Of a stretch of DNA of 64,000 nt, positions 43,383 through 53,689 are shown one piece after another. Numbering within the stretch: position 1 is the first letter of the stretch; each line of letters begins with the position of its first letter. The notes beneath the pieces are model-generated. The model was not told the DNA's origin. It saw nothing but the letters and a program-made list of their open reading frames with translations, and did no database searches. The stretch comes from Pseudanabaena sp. (lineage in GTDB: Bacteria; Cyanobacteriota; Cyanobacteriia; Pseudanabaenales; Pseudanabaenaceae): assembly GCA_003249015.1 (NCBI GenBank), contig QBLS01000015.1:39292-103291 (forward strand), given 5' to 3'. The translations under genes were made by a program, and so were the position numbers.

Positions 43383-46052
43383 TTAGCCTTTAAGCCAAGC
43401 TTCGGTCGCTATGCCTAATTTGCTAGCCGTATCAATTAATTGATGTAACTCTAAATTAGAGATGTTTTCACAAAGATTGGCTTCGATGTGAATTGGTTGC
43501 TTCTCAACAGTTTCTAAATCAAGAATTTGTCTACCAAGTATGCATTGGGGCGCAATTTTAGCTGATAAATAATTTAAGAAAGCCTCTTGAGAAAGATTGA
43601 GATTGAGCTTTAAATTTAGGCGATCGCTAATGATTAAAGCCTCTTCAATTTGATTGAGATAGTTAAACAAAATCTTCTCATCAAGATTGGGATTGCTAGA
43701 AAGATCCTTGATCTGTTTGAGAATGTAATTCTCAAGGATTTCTGCATCTTCGATATGCGTAAACTTGCAACCCAGATTAATTGCCTCCATCGCTACTGCA
43801 TCTAGTCCGACATTGGGCAGAGTTGCCCCTGTTTCTAAACGCTCCAATTCCTCGGTGAGTCGGTTGTTCAGTACAATATCGGCGGCGACTTGTAGCTCAC
43901 GCGGCACAGGCAGGTCGTCACGGCGGAAGGAAATCAAAATACCATAATTGTCGCGATAGACCTGCTCGTATAGCTGATCAAGCCTTGTTAAAGTCTCATC
44001 CGCTAGCATCCGTAAAATTTTATGGCGCTCTTCAGCAAAGAGATGATGCAGATTAAACTGCTCCCCGCTGAAATTATTAGCCATTTCCAAAATTACCGCC
44101 GCCGTATTGGCTTGCTTCAGAACTTTAAACAATGTCGCCTTGATCTCTTCATATTCGCGGCGACCCGTAAAGGGTTGAATACAGCAATGGAAGTCATCGC
44201 CGCCCAAATGCAGCACCGCAAAAATGTAAATCACTGATTCCTGCGTGATCCCCGAAACGAGATTGATCTGTCCGATCGCCAAAGACATCGAACCTATCCG
44301 TTGCAGTTGGTAATCTTGTTGTTGGATTTGGTAACAGTAAATTTGCTGTGATTTGGCGTAATTGCCCAAAGTTGAACTTAACGCATACTGAGCTGCCACC
44401 TGCGCGAGGGTGATCCGATTCGTGACCACCTGCTCTCGGTACAGTCCTGCACCATCTTTAAATTCGGCTAGGTTACTGGGTGACTTTGCCATGCGTTTGA
44501 TAAATTCATCCTCAAGCAGTACGCCTGCCACATCGGCGGCTAGCTCGATCGCTCTGGCGGCATAGCGCAAAATCTGCACCGTTTCAGGACGAGACAGCTC
44601 TTCAAAAAACCAACCGCAACTGGTAAACATCAGCAAAGCATGACGTTGCATTTCCAAGAGGCGCAAAGCATCAATGCGTTGTGCTGAAGTAGAAACCTTG
44701 TCGCCACATTGCTGCTCAAAAAATTTCTCCAAAATTGGTGAATTTTCCGCAATGCCATCCCGCAGGGAATATTGCAGCACCTCAATATAGCGATCGCGGG
44801 CTTCCCAAGGATCGTTAAAATATTTGCGCCCAATGTCAATATATACAGTCGCTAGGCGATCGCGGAGCCAGTTGAGACTATCGCGCAATGGCCGCCGCCA
44901 TAATAATTGGTATCCAGAGCCTTCGCCGCCACAGCCGCAACCACCTTGCCAGCGATCGACACCGTGGGCGCAGCTCCAAGCGGTCACTGACTTTAGCTCC
45001 ACTTCCCATGTGGGCGGAAACAGACTCAAATAATGGGCATAGTTAGTAACAGTCCAGCCGCGCTTAGGAAACTCTTCGACAAAGGCGTAGGAAAGGGTCT
45101 TTTCGGTAAAGTGCTTATGGTGTCCAAAGGTTTCGCCATCGGTTGCCACAGACACTACTTGATGGGGACGCTGATCATTCCGCACCGCTTGTGCCAAACG
45201 TTTGGCAAAATTGTGCGAACTTCCCAACAAATCCCCAAAACCCATATCTCGTGAAATGGGACCGTCATAGAAAAACATATCGATGTAAGCATCAGTATTG
45301 GCAGGTAAATGAAACTGCCCTAGCTCCGATACATTACTGCTAATGCTATTGTGGCGGCGCAAATGGCAACGGTAAGCGCGATTGGGATCAATTTGCGCTC
45401 CACCCACTTCTTGCCAAGATGGATTTGGATTGTTTTCAGTGGGGATCAGCCGACAGCGTTGCGCCTGTGAGGGGGCAAGCACAATAAACTTGATCCCTTC
45501 TAGAGCTAAAGCTTCGAGAGTCTCATAGTCAACTGCTGTTTCGGCAAGCCACATTCCCTCTGGTTCGCGCCCAAATCTCGATACAAAATCTGCTTTGCCC
45601 CAACGGATTTGGGTCAACTTATCACGCCAGTTTGCCAAGGGCATGATGATGTGGTTATAAACCTGTGCGATCGCATTGCCATGTCCATTCAGGCGATCGG
45701 CACTGCGCTTATCGGCATCGATAATTGCTTGATAGGTATCGCGATCGTGAAATTCCATCCATGAAAGCAGCGTCGGCCCCATGTTGAAACTCATATATTC
45801 ATAGTTGTTGACAATCTTAACGATTTTGCCATCGTGACGCTCAATTCGCGAGAATGCATTGGGACGGTAGCATTCATGGTGGATTCGAGCATTCCAGTCA
45901 TGGAAAGGAGCCGCGCTTTCTTGGCGCTCGATCGCATTTAGGTAAGGATTTTCACGGGGAGGCTGATAAAAATGCCCATGAATCGTAACATAAATTCCTG
46001 AATCGGTAGGGCGCTGGACATCAGACGCAGAAACAGCAGCAGCAACATTCAC
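43383..46052 (-). CDS. GH57 family glycoside hydrolase-like protein with DUF3536
   Basis: 889 residues. The N-terminal (about 20-330) is a GH57 (beta/alpha)7 domain: YVTIHGHFYQPPRENPYL, MWLAETAVDYETLEAL, with the catalytic-Glu region in WLAETAV, and VSVATDGETFGHHKHFTEK, where Asp-Gly-Glu-Thr-Phe-Gly-His is the second signature. The C-terminal half is the DUF3536 region found with it in cyanobacteria. The family cleaves or rearranges alpha-glucans, so a role in glycogen or sugar-polymer turnover is likely. It has no signal peptide, so it is cytoplasmic. The exact substrate is unknown. Confidence 0.9.
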   Translation of the reverse strand: MNVAAAVSASDVQRPTDSGIYVTIHGHFYQPPRENPYLNAIERQESAAPFHDWNARIHHECYRPNAFSRIERHDGKIVKIVNNYEYMSFNMGPTLLSWMEFHDRDTYQAIIDADKRSADRLNGHGNAIAQVYNHIIMPLANWRDKLTQIRWGKADFVSRFGREPEGMWLAETAVDYETLEALALEGIKFIVLAPSQAQRCRLIPTENNPNPSWQEVGGAQIDPNRAYRCHLRRHNSISSNVSELGQFHLPANTDAYIDMFFYDGPISRDMGFGDLLGSSHNFAKRLAQAVRNDQRPHQVVSVATDGETFGHHKHFTEKTLSYAFVEEFPKRGWTVTNYAHYLSLFPPTWEVELKSVTAWSCAHGVDRWQGGCGCGGEGSGYQLLWRRPLRDSLNWLRDRLATVYIDIGRKYFNDPWEARDRYIEVLQYSLRDGIAENSPILEKFFEQQCGDKVSTSAQRIDALRLLEMQRHALLMFTSCGWFFEELSRPETVQILRYAARAIELAADVAGVLLEDEFIKRMAKSPSNLAEFKDGAGLYREQVVTNRITLAQVAAQYALSSTLGNYAKSQQIYCYQIQQQDYQLQRIGSMSLAIGQINLVSGITQESVIYIFAVLHLGGDDFHCCIQPFTGRREYEEIKATLFKVLKQANTAAVILEMANNFSGEQFNLHHLFAEERHKILRMLADETLTRLDQLYEQVYRDNYGILISFRRDDLPVPRELQVAADIVLNNRLTEELERLETGATLPNVGLDAVAMEAINLGCKFTHIEDAEILENYILKQIKDLSSNPNLDEKILFNYLNQIEEALIISDRLNLKLNLNLSQEAFLNYLSAKIAPQCILGRQILDLETVEKQPIHIEANLCENISNLELHQLIDTASKLGIATEAWLKG

Positions 46053-46466
46053 GCAAATCTTCCCCTACAGGGCAAACAACATTTGCTAACCATCTTGACA
46101 GATGCTTCTAATAGTTTGCAAGAAAATATAAAAAAGTTTTAGGAATTTCTGCATGAACCTAAAGCTCCTAGAAATTATCGTGAGCACCTTTAAAAGCTAG
46201 TCTAAGACTAGCTTTTAAAGGTGCTCACGATAATTTTAACGCCGATGGCTCTGCAAATATATTTTGCCTTTTAAATGAGAATCAATGAAGAAATTTCACA
46301 ACGGACTGTATGACGAAATTTATAAAGATATTTGAAACGTAAAAGATTGTAGCTATTTCTTAATATTTCTTTTGTAGTAGATTAATTATTTTTAATTAAA
46401 GGAACTTTTATTAAAAATAATTAATCTATGTAGTTGCATTTGTGTAGTTGGTGAGATTGGACAAAT
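46053..46466. other. AT-rich divergent intergenic region
   Basis: 414 bases between the divergent GH57 and glycosyltransferase genes. It holds one very long palindrome (46172-46236) and then AT-rich sequence with a run of T and A near 46375-46430. No gene or tRNA is recognised. Confidence 0.55.
46172..46236. repeat. 65-base near-continuous perfect palindrome
   Basis: Perfect 32-base arms (AAATTATCGTGAGCACCTTT... and complement) with a single central A. It lacks the GCGAAGCGC core of the other hairpins. It can form a cruciform or a 32-bp RNA hairpin and lies between two divergent promoters rather than at a gene end. Confidence 0.85.
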
Positions 46467-47492
46467 ATGGCTTCTTCTAAAGTTGATGGGCTTTCAGTAA
46501 CTATTGCATTCGTATTTCGCGAAAGAATTAGTCAAACGATTGAATGTCTAGAGCATTTGATCTCAAACACAGACTATCCTCATCGTTTAATCTGTGTTGA
46601 CTCTGGCTCTCCTCAGCATATAGCAGAAGATATGAAGAGATTATCTGTAAAGCATGGCTTTACTCTGGTACGTAGTGATGAACAGCTAACACCAAATGAG
46701 GCGCGAAATATTGCTCTAGAGATGGTGGAAACGCCGTATGTTTTGTTTATTGATAACGATGTATTTGTTGGCAAGAACTGGCTAGAACCTCTAGTCAAAT
46801 GTGCAGAAGAGACTGGTGCTTGGCTAGTTGGACCCCTATATCTGGAATCATTCTGCAACAAGACTAGGATTCACATGGTCGGTGGTGAAGTTCGCAATCG
46901 TGATGAAGCGGGTAATCCTATCTTTTATGAAAGGCATCATATGCAAAAGAAGGAACTAGAGGGCTTTGAATTTTCTAGAACCAAAACTCAACTCATTGAG
47001 TTTCATACTGTTTTAATGAACATGGAGGCTTACAAGCATCTTGGACCTCTCGATCCTAATTTGCTTGGGAGATCTGAACATGCTGATCTATCAATGCAGG
47101 TGGCTGCCGCTGGTAAGGAGATTTATATTGAACCAGCTTCAATCATTACTTATGTTATTCCAGATAGCTTAGACCCAATGGATCGAGATTATTTTTCTTT
47201 GCGTTGGTGCGTTGCTTGGAATGAGGCTTCAGGTGCTCATCTCTCCAAAAAATACGGTATTCCGATTAATGACAATGGGCTTGAAAATTCTAGAAACTTT
47301 TGTGATACCCACAGACGGAGAGTTTTGGTAAGATATCCCAAAGTTTCTGGATCAATTGGTAAAGTTGCTAACAAATTCTTCAATGTTTTTGATCGATTGA
47401 TTGCTAAGAGAGCTGAGCGTTTCCTAAATCGAAGCAAGTTTCCTGCAACGTTGTATGCTCAAAATAGACAATTTACATCCAAAATTGTTTAA
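46467..47492 (+). CDS. Family 2 glycosyltransferase
   Basis: 341 residues. The GT-A fold is seen in VTIAFVFRERISQTIECLEHL, LICVDSGSPQ, NEARNIALEMVETPYVLFIDNDVFV (split at about residues 76-100; the DxD metal site is DND), and GSEHADLSMQ-like GRSEHADLSMQVAAAG. The C-terminal 90 residues are basic, ending in FLNRSKFPATLYAQ. It should transfer a sugar from a nucleotide donor onto a cell-surface polymer or a lipid. The acceptor is unknown. It is more AT-rich in codon use than its neighbours, as is the next gene. Confidence 0.85.
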   Translation: MASSKVDGLSVTIAFVFRERISQTIECLEHLISNTDYPHRLICVDSGSPQHIAEDMKRLSVKHGFTLVRSDEQLTPNEARNIALEMVETPYVLFIDNDVFVGKNWLEPLVKCAEETGAWLVGPLYLESFCNKTRIHMVGGEVRNRDEAGNPIFYERHHMQKKELEGFEFSRTKTQLIEFHTVLMNMEAYKHLGPLDPNLLGRSEHADLSMQVAAAGKEIYIEPASIITYVIPDSLDPMDRDYFSLRWCVAWNEASGAHLSKKYGIPINDNGLENSRNFCDTHRRRVLVRYPKVSGSIGKVANKFFNVFDRLIAKRAERFLNRSKFPATLYAQNRQFTSKIV

Positions 47493-47864
47493 AGATTTAA
47501 GTAAGGGTGATTTGCCGTAATTACTAGAAAAGGGATAAGGATCTACTACACAGATAACTATCCCTTTATTGCTAAAAGCCAACTTTTTAATCTTTTCTGT
47601 CTTAACTTAAGATGTATATATTACCTTACTGTTTTACGTAACCTAAAAAAATAAAAAGCTTGTTAAGAAGTCTTCTTAAAATTTTTCTCACCTTTTAAAA
47701 AAATATAAAGTGATGTATAGCTGCAAACTTTTACTATCTATGATAATGTCTCTTAGTGTAGTGAATTAATGGTCTCTAGTACACCCTATGAATGAGACCT
47801 TCTATATATAAGGGTATACAACTAAGGCTTGTAATTTCTAATCCAATCTTTAAATCTAAATAAC
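47493..47864. other. AT-rich intergenic region
   Basis: 372 bases between the two glycosyltransferase genes. It is strongly AT-rich, with poly-A/poly-T runs (47640-47710) and a weak GGTCTC/GAGACC inverted repeat near 47770-47800. No GCGAAGC hairpin, HIP1 site or gene is seen in it. Confidence 0.5.
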
Positions 47865-48599
47865 ATGATTGTATTTCTAGTTCCTTTAAAGAGTGCCAAA
47901 ATTTCAAAATCTTGGAAGGCAACTAGTGAGACATTTGAAAGAACTGCTAGATCGATTTGTAATCAGGACTGTGATAAGTTTCGCCTAGTTGTCATTTGCC
48001 ACGAGAAACCAGACACTAGTTTTGAGTCCCCATTTTTAGACTATATCCAAGTAGATTTCCTTCCTCCTGAAAATGATTGTAAGGATTATGCTCCCCTAAG
48101 AAAAGACAAAGCGAAGAAGTTGTTAATTGGTGCTGAGTATTCTAAAAAGTCTAATCCTTCGCACCTCATGGTTGTAGATGCAGATGATTTTGTAAGTAAT
48201 AAAATTGCAAGTTTTGTGGATAAAAATGTTGACCAAGCTGGTTACATTTTTGATAATGGTTATGTCTACGAGTCAGGAAGTCGCTTTTTCTATTATCTGC
48301 GTAGACACTTTGCAAATCATTGTGGAACTTCAATAATTATTAAACCCAATTTATTTGAATTGCTATTTGACGATGGAATTTATGAACACAGAGGGTTTAC
48401 TCTGGATGGCTTTGATCTGAATCTACCTAAACTTCCTTTTGTTGGCAGTATTTACAACAGGGGGCATGGAGAGAATATTTTTGCGAATAGAAATTTAGGA
48501 AGACAGTTTTACAGAGATGGTGACTTTGTGGGTTATTTAAAACATTTAAGTCGGTTTCGTCCCATCACTTTGAGGATGAAAAAAGAGTTTAGTTTTTAG
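47865..48599 (+). CDS. Glycosyltransferase-like (GT-A) protein
   Basis: 244 residues. MIVFLVPLKSAKISKSW begins a GT-A-like fold, and HLMVVDADDFVSNKIA contains an Asp-Ala-Asp-Asp metal site in the right place. The rest, including FFYYLRRHFANHCGTSIIIKPNLF, resembles the acceptor region of family 2-type enzymes. Proteins of this kind are short, often linked to exopolysaccharide loci. The substrate is unknown. It is AT-rich with Lys, Asn, Asp and Phe codons over-represented, like the preceding gene. Confidence 0.72.
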   Translation: MIVFLVPLKSAKISKSWKATSETFERTARSICNQDCDKFRLVVICHEKPDTSFESPFLDYIQVDFLPPENDCKDYAPLRKDKAKKLLIGAEYSKKSNPSHLMVVDADDFVSNKIASFVDKNVDQAGYIFDNGYVYESGSRFFYYLRRHFANHCGTSIIIKPNLFELLFDDGIYEHRGFTLDGFDLNLPKLPFVGSIYNRGHGENIFANRNLGRQFYRDGDFVGYLKHLSRFRPITLRMKKEFSF

Positions 48600-48657
48600 A
48601 CCAGTAATACCATAGGAAGTTCTCTTTGGGTTGCGCCAAGAGCTTGCTAATGCTCAC

Positions 48658-51024
48658 CTACTTCTGTTTGAGCACTAGCAATGTGATGTCGTCATATACT
48701 TTTTGAGTGCCGATGTGCGATCGCAAATCATTAATAACAGCTCTACGAATCGCGATCGCAGGCTGATCTACATTATTGCGGATCACCTTACATAGACGAT
48801 CAACACCATACATTTGATTGACTTCGTTCGCCGCCTCCGTAATGCCATCTGTATATAAAACTACGACATCACCCGTTGCTAAGTGGATACACTTTTGAGA
48901 CAAAAAATCGGCAATTTCTTCTTCTAAGCCGATAGGAAAACCGAGATCAATTGTGTCAAACCTCTCTACAACACCATTCTTTCTAACAACGATCATTTCT
49001 TCATGCTGGCCACTCAAAGTCAGTTTGCCATGTTCATAGTCGATTAAAGCTAAAGTAAGATTTTTGTCAGAGTCCATGCGCTGCACATTGCCATAGATAG
49101 TGCGGTTGAGAATGTCGAGAAAACGCACGGGGTCGTTTTCGTCATTTTGCAATAGGGTACGTACTGCTGTTTGCACCATAATCATTAACATTCCACTTTC
49201 CAGTCCATGCCCAGTCACATCGCCGATACCGATTTTAATGCGTCCATTTTGTTGCAGAACATCGTAGTAGTCTCCGCCTACCTCCGCCGCAGGCTCCATG
49301 AATCCTGCAATGTCTAGCCCAATCACCAGAGCTAGCTCATGCTCCTTGGGTAAAATCATCTTTTGCAATCTACGAGTTACTTCCAGCTCTCCACTCATTC
49401 TCAAATTTTCTTCTTTAAGGAGATTGTTCAAGGACAAGATTTGTTGGTTAGCTTTTTCAAGATTAATTTCGGCAAGCTTGCGTTGGGTGATATCTTCAAC
49501 TGTTCCTTCGTAGTAGAGAATCTCTCCATTGTCACTCCGAATAGCTCTCACATTTTCGCTAATCCAAATAGTGCTGCGATCGCGTCTATAAACCTGTGAT
49601 TCAAAGCCAGTAATAGTATCTTGTTCCTGCATGATCTGTTGAAACTTTTGACGGCGATCGCTTTCCACATATAAGTCACTGGCAATGTTTTGAACTTGAT
49701 CGATCATCTCTTCTACAGATGCGTAGCCATAGATTTTAGCCAAGGCAGGATTACCGCTGAGGTAACGTCCGTCAACTGTAGTTTGAAAAATCCCATCTAC
49801 AGAGTTTTCAAAAATACTACGATATTTTTCTTCCGACTCTTTTAAAGCGATCGCAATACTATTAAACGACCTTACTACCATTGATAATTCATCTCTACTA
49901 TCAATATTAGTAAATATTTCCCCCCTCGTTGTCATTTCTTTTGCAGCCATATCTAATTGCTTAATAGTTCGCATCACAGATAGATAAAAACCAATAAACA
50001 AATACACAATACAAATTAGGATAACTATTACAAAAGCGATGATAAATACGCGACGATCTCTAAATCTTTGAACGCGCTGCATTAGCAATTCTTTGAGGTT
50101 TTGATTAACTTTTTCCCACAAAATAAAGCTACTATCAAAGGTAGCTTCCATTTCATTCTTATAAAGATTTGGTTGACTAAAGGATGTAACACCTTGACTC
50201 ATTAATTGGCTGATGTAAGTATTAACTTCGCTGACTTGCAATACAAAGTTGCGCTTTAATTCTGATAGAGCATTCCTTAATTTGGGGCTAGAGTTATTCT
50301 GAAAAGCTCTTTCAAGATTTACAGCTAATTTCTCGTTGTAGTCGCCTAGCAGACTAGTTAAAGAAATTAAGCTTGCCATCTTCTCAGGAGTGATGCTTTT
50401 GGTATAAATTATTTCTGCTTCTGTCTGAGTTATTTTGTATAGCAACCTCTGCATTTCTGGAAGTTTAAAAGAGATTGCATCCATCAAATAATAAGTATCT
50501 AAGTCAGGATCAAGAATTAAGTTGGAATAATCGACTATGTAACGATGTAAAGCATTAATCTCATTAATTAGTAGATCATGACTGCGAAATCCTAACTTTT
50601 CTTGACTATCGACAAGAATCCGCCATCGCTCTTTAAGTCTTTTTAGTTTTTGCTCTAAATTCAACTCTTTGCTTAGTTCAATTTCTAGTTCGGAAAGAGT
50701 TTCAAATTCTTGATTAATTTTGATCTCTAAGGACTCAATTTTTTGATCTGATTGACTTTCATTACTTAGCTGAGACTGCTGATAGGATTGACGCTGTAGA
50801 AACAACTGCCTTTCAGGTAAATATTGCCATAGTCGGTTAATGGGGCGCAGATACCTAGTGCCATATATTTCTTTCTGAGTAAATTCAATACGGCTATCAA
50901 GTTCAGTAATTAGCAAGCCCATTACCAATGCCAATGGTATGACAAATAGTAAGCTGATCAGGAAAAACTTTTGTGGGTATTTCAGACGATTCATCAGAGC
51001 GATCGCTGGTTTAAAGAGCGTCAT
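48658..51024 (-). CDS. Membrane-bound HAMP-PAS-SpoIIE phosphatase (RsbU type)
   Basis: 788 residues from the ATG reading MTLFKPAIALMNRLKY. The frame is open 38 codons further upstream, but that stretch is unlike a protein start. Two membrane helices (about 18-38 and 330-352) flank a helical extracytoplasmic sensor. HAMP, a PAS domain (about 400-520), a coiled coil, and a PP2C/SpoIIE phosphatase domain (about 570-788) follow, with VGGDYYDVLQ, IGDVTGHGLESGMLM and VVLYTDGITEA carrying the metal ligands. Such phosphatases dephosphorylate a STAS anti-sigma-factor antagonist. A lone STAS protein is encoded 2.3 kb upstream on the same strand, the other side of dnaK. Confidence 0.92.
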   Translation of the reverse strand: MTLFKPAIALMNRLKYPQKFFLISLLFVIPLALVMGLLITELDSRIEFTQKEIYGTRYLRPINRLWQYLPERQLFLQRQSYQQSQLSNESQSDQKIESLEIKINQEFETLSELEIELSKELNLEQKLKRLKERWRILVDSQEKLGFRSHDLLINEINALHRYIVDYSNLILDPDLDTYYLMDAISFKLPEMQRLLYKITQTEAEIIYTKSITPEKMASLISLTSLLGDYNEKLAVNLERAFQNNSSPKLRNALSELKRNFVLQVSEVNTYISQLMSQGVTSFSQPNLYKNEMEATFDSSFILWEKVNQNLKELLMQRVQRFRDRRVFIIAFVIVILICIVYLFIGFYLSVMRTIKQLDMAAKEMTTRGEIFTNIDSRDELSMVVRSFNSIAIALKESEEKYRSIFENSVDGIFQTTVDGRYLSGNPALAKIYGYASVEEMIDQVQNIASDLYVESDRRQKFQQIMQEQDTITGFESQVYRRDRSTIWISENVRAIRSDNGEILYYEGTVEDITQRKLAEINLEKANQQILSLNNLLKEENLRMSGELEVTRRLQKMILPKEHELALVIGLDIAGFMEPAAEVGGDYYDVLQQNGRIKIGIGDVTGHGLESGMLMIMVQTAVRTLLQNDENDPVRFLDILNRTIYGNVQRMDSDKNLTLALIDYEHGKLTLSGQHEEMIVVRKNGVVERFDTIDLGFPIGLEEEIADFLSQKCIHLATGDVVVLYTDGITEAANEVNQMYGVDRLCKVIRNNVDQPAIAIRRAVINDLRSHIGTQKVYDDITLLVLKQK

Positions 51025-51157
51025 AGTTTGCCTGCGATAGTCTTTGGGTATAGGAAACCAGTTTTGCGTTTTACAGGCGCAGAAAAACTCAAAACTAGTT
51101 TCTTTTAAGCCCATTATAAACAGGATTGTAAAACTCAACTATTACTGAATAAGCACC

Positions 51158-53125
51158 TTACAGCCATTCATCATCGTCATCGTAGGACACCCTTGTGTTG
51201 GGGCGACGACGATCATCTTCGTCCTTGCTGCGTTTATTGCGACTAGCAAAACTACCGATACTCTCTAGAATGCCCCCAAATAGATCATCATCATCATCTT
51301 CATATTCTTCATCTTCGGCATAAAGTTCACTGGAGAGGGCATAGAGAGCTTCTTGTAATGCCGACTGAGCGCGATCAATTAGGGCATCATCTTCTTTAGC
51401 GATCGCATCTTTGAGTTTTTTAATCAGTTCCTCAATCTGCTTACGCCTTTCATAGCTAAGCTTGTAGCCATAATTTAAAGATAGCTCCTTGAGTTGTCGT
51501 GAGGCTCCAACTGCCAGATTTTCAGCACGATTGAGTTTTTCGATACGCTCTCGTTTAGCGCGATCGCGATCGGCAAATTGCTCTGCTTCAGTGACCATCC
51601 GCTGTACTTCTTTTTCATCGAGAGTCGAAGCGCCTTTAATGGTGACGCGGCGCTCTACACCAGTGCGGCGGTCGCTAGCTGTCACAGCTAAAATGCCATC
51701 AGTATTTAAGTCGAAGGTGACATCGACTTGTGCTACGCCGCGCGGCTGCGGGTCAAGTCCACTGAGTTTAAAACGCCCTAGAGATTTGTTGTATTCTGCC
51801 AAATCTCGCTCACCTTGGATCACATGGATCTCCACTGAGGTTTGGTTGTCTTCGGCGGTGGTAAACAATTCCATTTTGCGGCAAGGAATAGTCGTGTTTC
51901 TAGGAATTAACCGCTTGACTACGCCGCCCGAAGTTTCTACACCCAAAGACAAAGGCGTGACATCCAGCAGCAAGACATCTTTAATTTCCCCTGATAAAAT
52001 CGCTGCCTGAACTACAGCGCCAATCGCCACAACTTCATCGGGATTAACGCTTTGGCTTGGCGGCTTACCGATTGCCCGTTCTACCATCTCCTGTACAGCG
52101 GGAATGCGCGTTGAACCGCCCACTAGAACTACTTCATCAATTTGACGGGGACTAATCTGGGCATCGCGCAAAACGCGATCAAGAGGAACTTGAAGGCGCT
52201 CTAATAAATCGATGCTTAATCGCTCAAACTGCGATCGCTTTAAATTAGTTTCCAGATGTAAAGGCCCTTCAGCGGTTGCCGTGATAAATGGCAAATTGAT
52301 CTCCGTCACGCCCACGGTGGACAGCTCGATCTTCGCTTTTTCGGCAGCCTCAGTCAGTCTTTGCAAAGCTTGACGCTCTTTGCGGAGATCCACACCATCG
52401 GACTTAAGAAATTCTTCGGCAAGATAATTCACGATTTGGCGATCGAAGTCATCACCGCCCAATTGGGTGTCACCAGTCGTTGCTTTTACTTCAAATAGCC
52501 CATCGCTTACCTCTAGCACTGAGACATCAAACGTACCACCACCGAGGTCAAATACTAAAATCTTTTTGTTGGATTTCTTATCCAAACCATAGGCTAATGA
52601 AGCAGCCGTTGGCTCATTTAAAATTCGCTTAACTTCAATCCCTGCAATTCGCCCTGCATCCTTGGTGGCTTGACGCTGTGAATCATTAAAATAGGCAGGG
52701 ACTGTAATTACAGCACCCGTCACAGGTTCGCCCAAATAGCGACTTGCCTCATCTACGAGCTTACGAATTACCATCGCTGATATTTCTTCAGGGGCAAAGT
52801 CTTTTTCTAGTCGGGGGCTACGAATTTTGATATTGCCCAACTCATCTCGGCGCACAGTATAGGGAACTCGCTTGGTTTCAGCCGAAAGCTCACTATGCTT
52901 GCGTCCGATAAAACGCTTCACAGAATAAAAAGTATTGTCTGGATTTAACACAGCCTGTCGCCGCGCCATTTGACCGACCAGCCTCTCGCCATCTTTGGTA
53001 AAACTTACAACTGAGGGAGTGGTACGGCTACCTTCTGAGTTCGCAATTACTATGGGCTTGCCGCCTTCCATAACGGCTACCACAGAGTTTGTTGTACCCA
53101 AGTCAATACCTACGATTTTACCCAT
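51158..53125 (-). CDS. dnaK: DnaK (Hsp70) chaperone, DnaK1-like
   Basis: 655 residues from the ATG reading [18 protein letters not shown]. The frame is open 10 codons upstream to a TTG, less likely. ATPase domain: [30 protein letters not shown] (the catalytic loop, about 135-155), [13 protein letters not shown] and [15 protein letters not shown] substrate-binding domain (about 385-540) and helical lid follow. The tail is very acidic ([15 protein letters not shown] and YDDDDEWL) and lacks the EEVD-like or DVIDAEF end of the main bacterial DnaK, so it is a secondary paralogue. No dnaJ or grpE is adjacent. It lies between the SpoIIE-type phosphatase and the STAS gene. Confidence 0.95.
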   Translation of the reverse strand: MGKIVGIDLGTTNSVVAVMEGGKPIVIANSEGSRTTPSVVSFTKDGERLVGQMARRQAVLNPDNTFYSVKRFIGRKHSELSAETKRVPYTVRRDELGNIKIRSPRLEKDFAPEEISAMVIRKLVDEASRYLGEPVTGAVITVPAYFNDSQRQATKDAGRIAGIEVKRILNEPTAASLAYGLDKKSNKKILVFDLGGGTFDVSVLEVSDGLFEVKATTGDTQLGGDDFDRQIVNYLAEEFLKSDGVDLRKERQALQRLTEAAEKAKIELSTVGVTEINLPFITATAEGPLHLETNLKRSQFERLSIDLLERLQVPLDRVLRDAQISPRQIDEVVLVGGSTRIPAVQEMVERAIGKPPSQSVNPDEVVAIGAVVQAAILSGEIKDVLLLDVTPLSLGVETSGGVVKRLIPRNTTIPCRKMELFTTAEDNQTSVEIHVIQGERDLAEYNKSLGRFKLSGLDPQPRGVAQVDVTFDLNTDGILAVTASDRRTGVERRVTIKGASTLDEKEVQRMVTEAEQFADRDRAKRERIEKLNRAENLAVGASRQLKELSLNYGYKLSYERRKQIEELIKKLKDAIAKEDDALIDRAQSALQEALYALSSELYAEDEEYEDDDDDLFGGILESIGSFASRNKRSKDEDDRRRPNTRVSYDDDDEWL

Positions 53126-53294
53126 GCTTGACGTATCTACCTCTTCACTTCCCAAAGCTAACTAAATTCTTAGCTTAACAATTTTTGATTTTGCTTTAAT
53201 TTCCTAATATCCTATCTCTAAACTTAGCCCTATGGTCAAAGACCTAGTAATCAGTGGTGCGAAGCTTCGCGATGTAACACTAATTTAATGACAT

Positions 53295-53308
53295 TACAGC
53301 GCTTTGCG
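53295..53308. repeat. Solitary CAGCGCTTTGCG block (reverse orientation)
   Basis: TACAGCGCTTTGCG, the second block of the composite repeats in reverse, 17 bases before the next hairpin. The 246-base gap between dnaK and the STAS gene otherwise holds only promoter sequence. Confidence 0.45.
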
Positions 53309-53324
53309 ATGACTAAAAGCCCCA

Positions 53325-53363
53325 AAAACATGAAAGCGCGGCTCAGCCGCGCTTTCATGTTTT
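53325..53363. terminator. GCGCGGCTCAGCCGCGC hairpin at the STAS gene end
   Basis: Nineteen-base perfect arms AAAACATGAAAGCGCGGCT and complement around a single C, 9 bases past the STAS stop codon. Confidence 0.8.
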
Positions 53364-53371
53364 CAGAAAAT

Positions 53372-53689
53372 CTATACTTTTCTCAGCGATCGCTCAAATT
53401 GGCTACGATTTTCAAATACTTGAAACAGGCTTTTTAGGGATGTGACATCCAATAAAAAAGACACATATTCGCTGATGGAACAAAGAGCAAACTTGCAGCC
53501 AATAGCCTTAGCACTTCTGAGGGCGAAGATTAAAGCTCCCAGCCCAGAACTGTCCATTTGCTTTAGGTGTTTAAGATCAATTAGCAGCACATCGGGCTTA
53601 CTGTCTAGTACTTGACTAGCCTGTTGCCGAAAGTAGTTCGTGCTGGTTGCATTGAGATGCCCTGTTGGTTGAATGACTTCAATACGCAT
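53372..53689 (-). CDS. STAS domain anti-sigma-factor antagonist
   Basis: 105 residues, a single STAS domain. MRIEVIQPTGHLNATSTNYF starts the fold, and KHLKQMDSSGLGALIFALRSA holds the conserved Asp-Ser-Ser-Gly in which the serine is the phosphorylation site. In SpoIIAA/RsbV systems the unphosphorylated form releases a sigma factor from its anti-sigma factor, and a SpoIIE/RsbU phosphatase reactivates it. Such a phosphatase is encoded nearby at 48658-51024. The anti-sigma kinase is not in the window. In cyanobacteria these proteins may also control non-sigma targets. Confidence 0.9.
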   Translation of the reverse strand: MRIEVIQPTGHLNATSTNYFRQQASQVLDSKPDVLLIDLKHLKQMDSSGLGALIFALRSAKAIGCKFALCSISEYVSFLLDVTSLKSLFQVFENRSQFERSLRKV

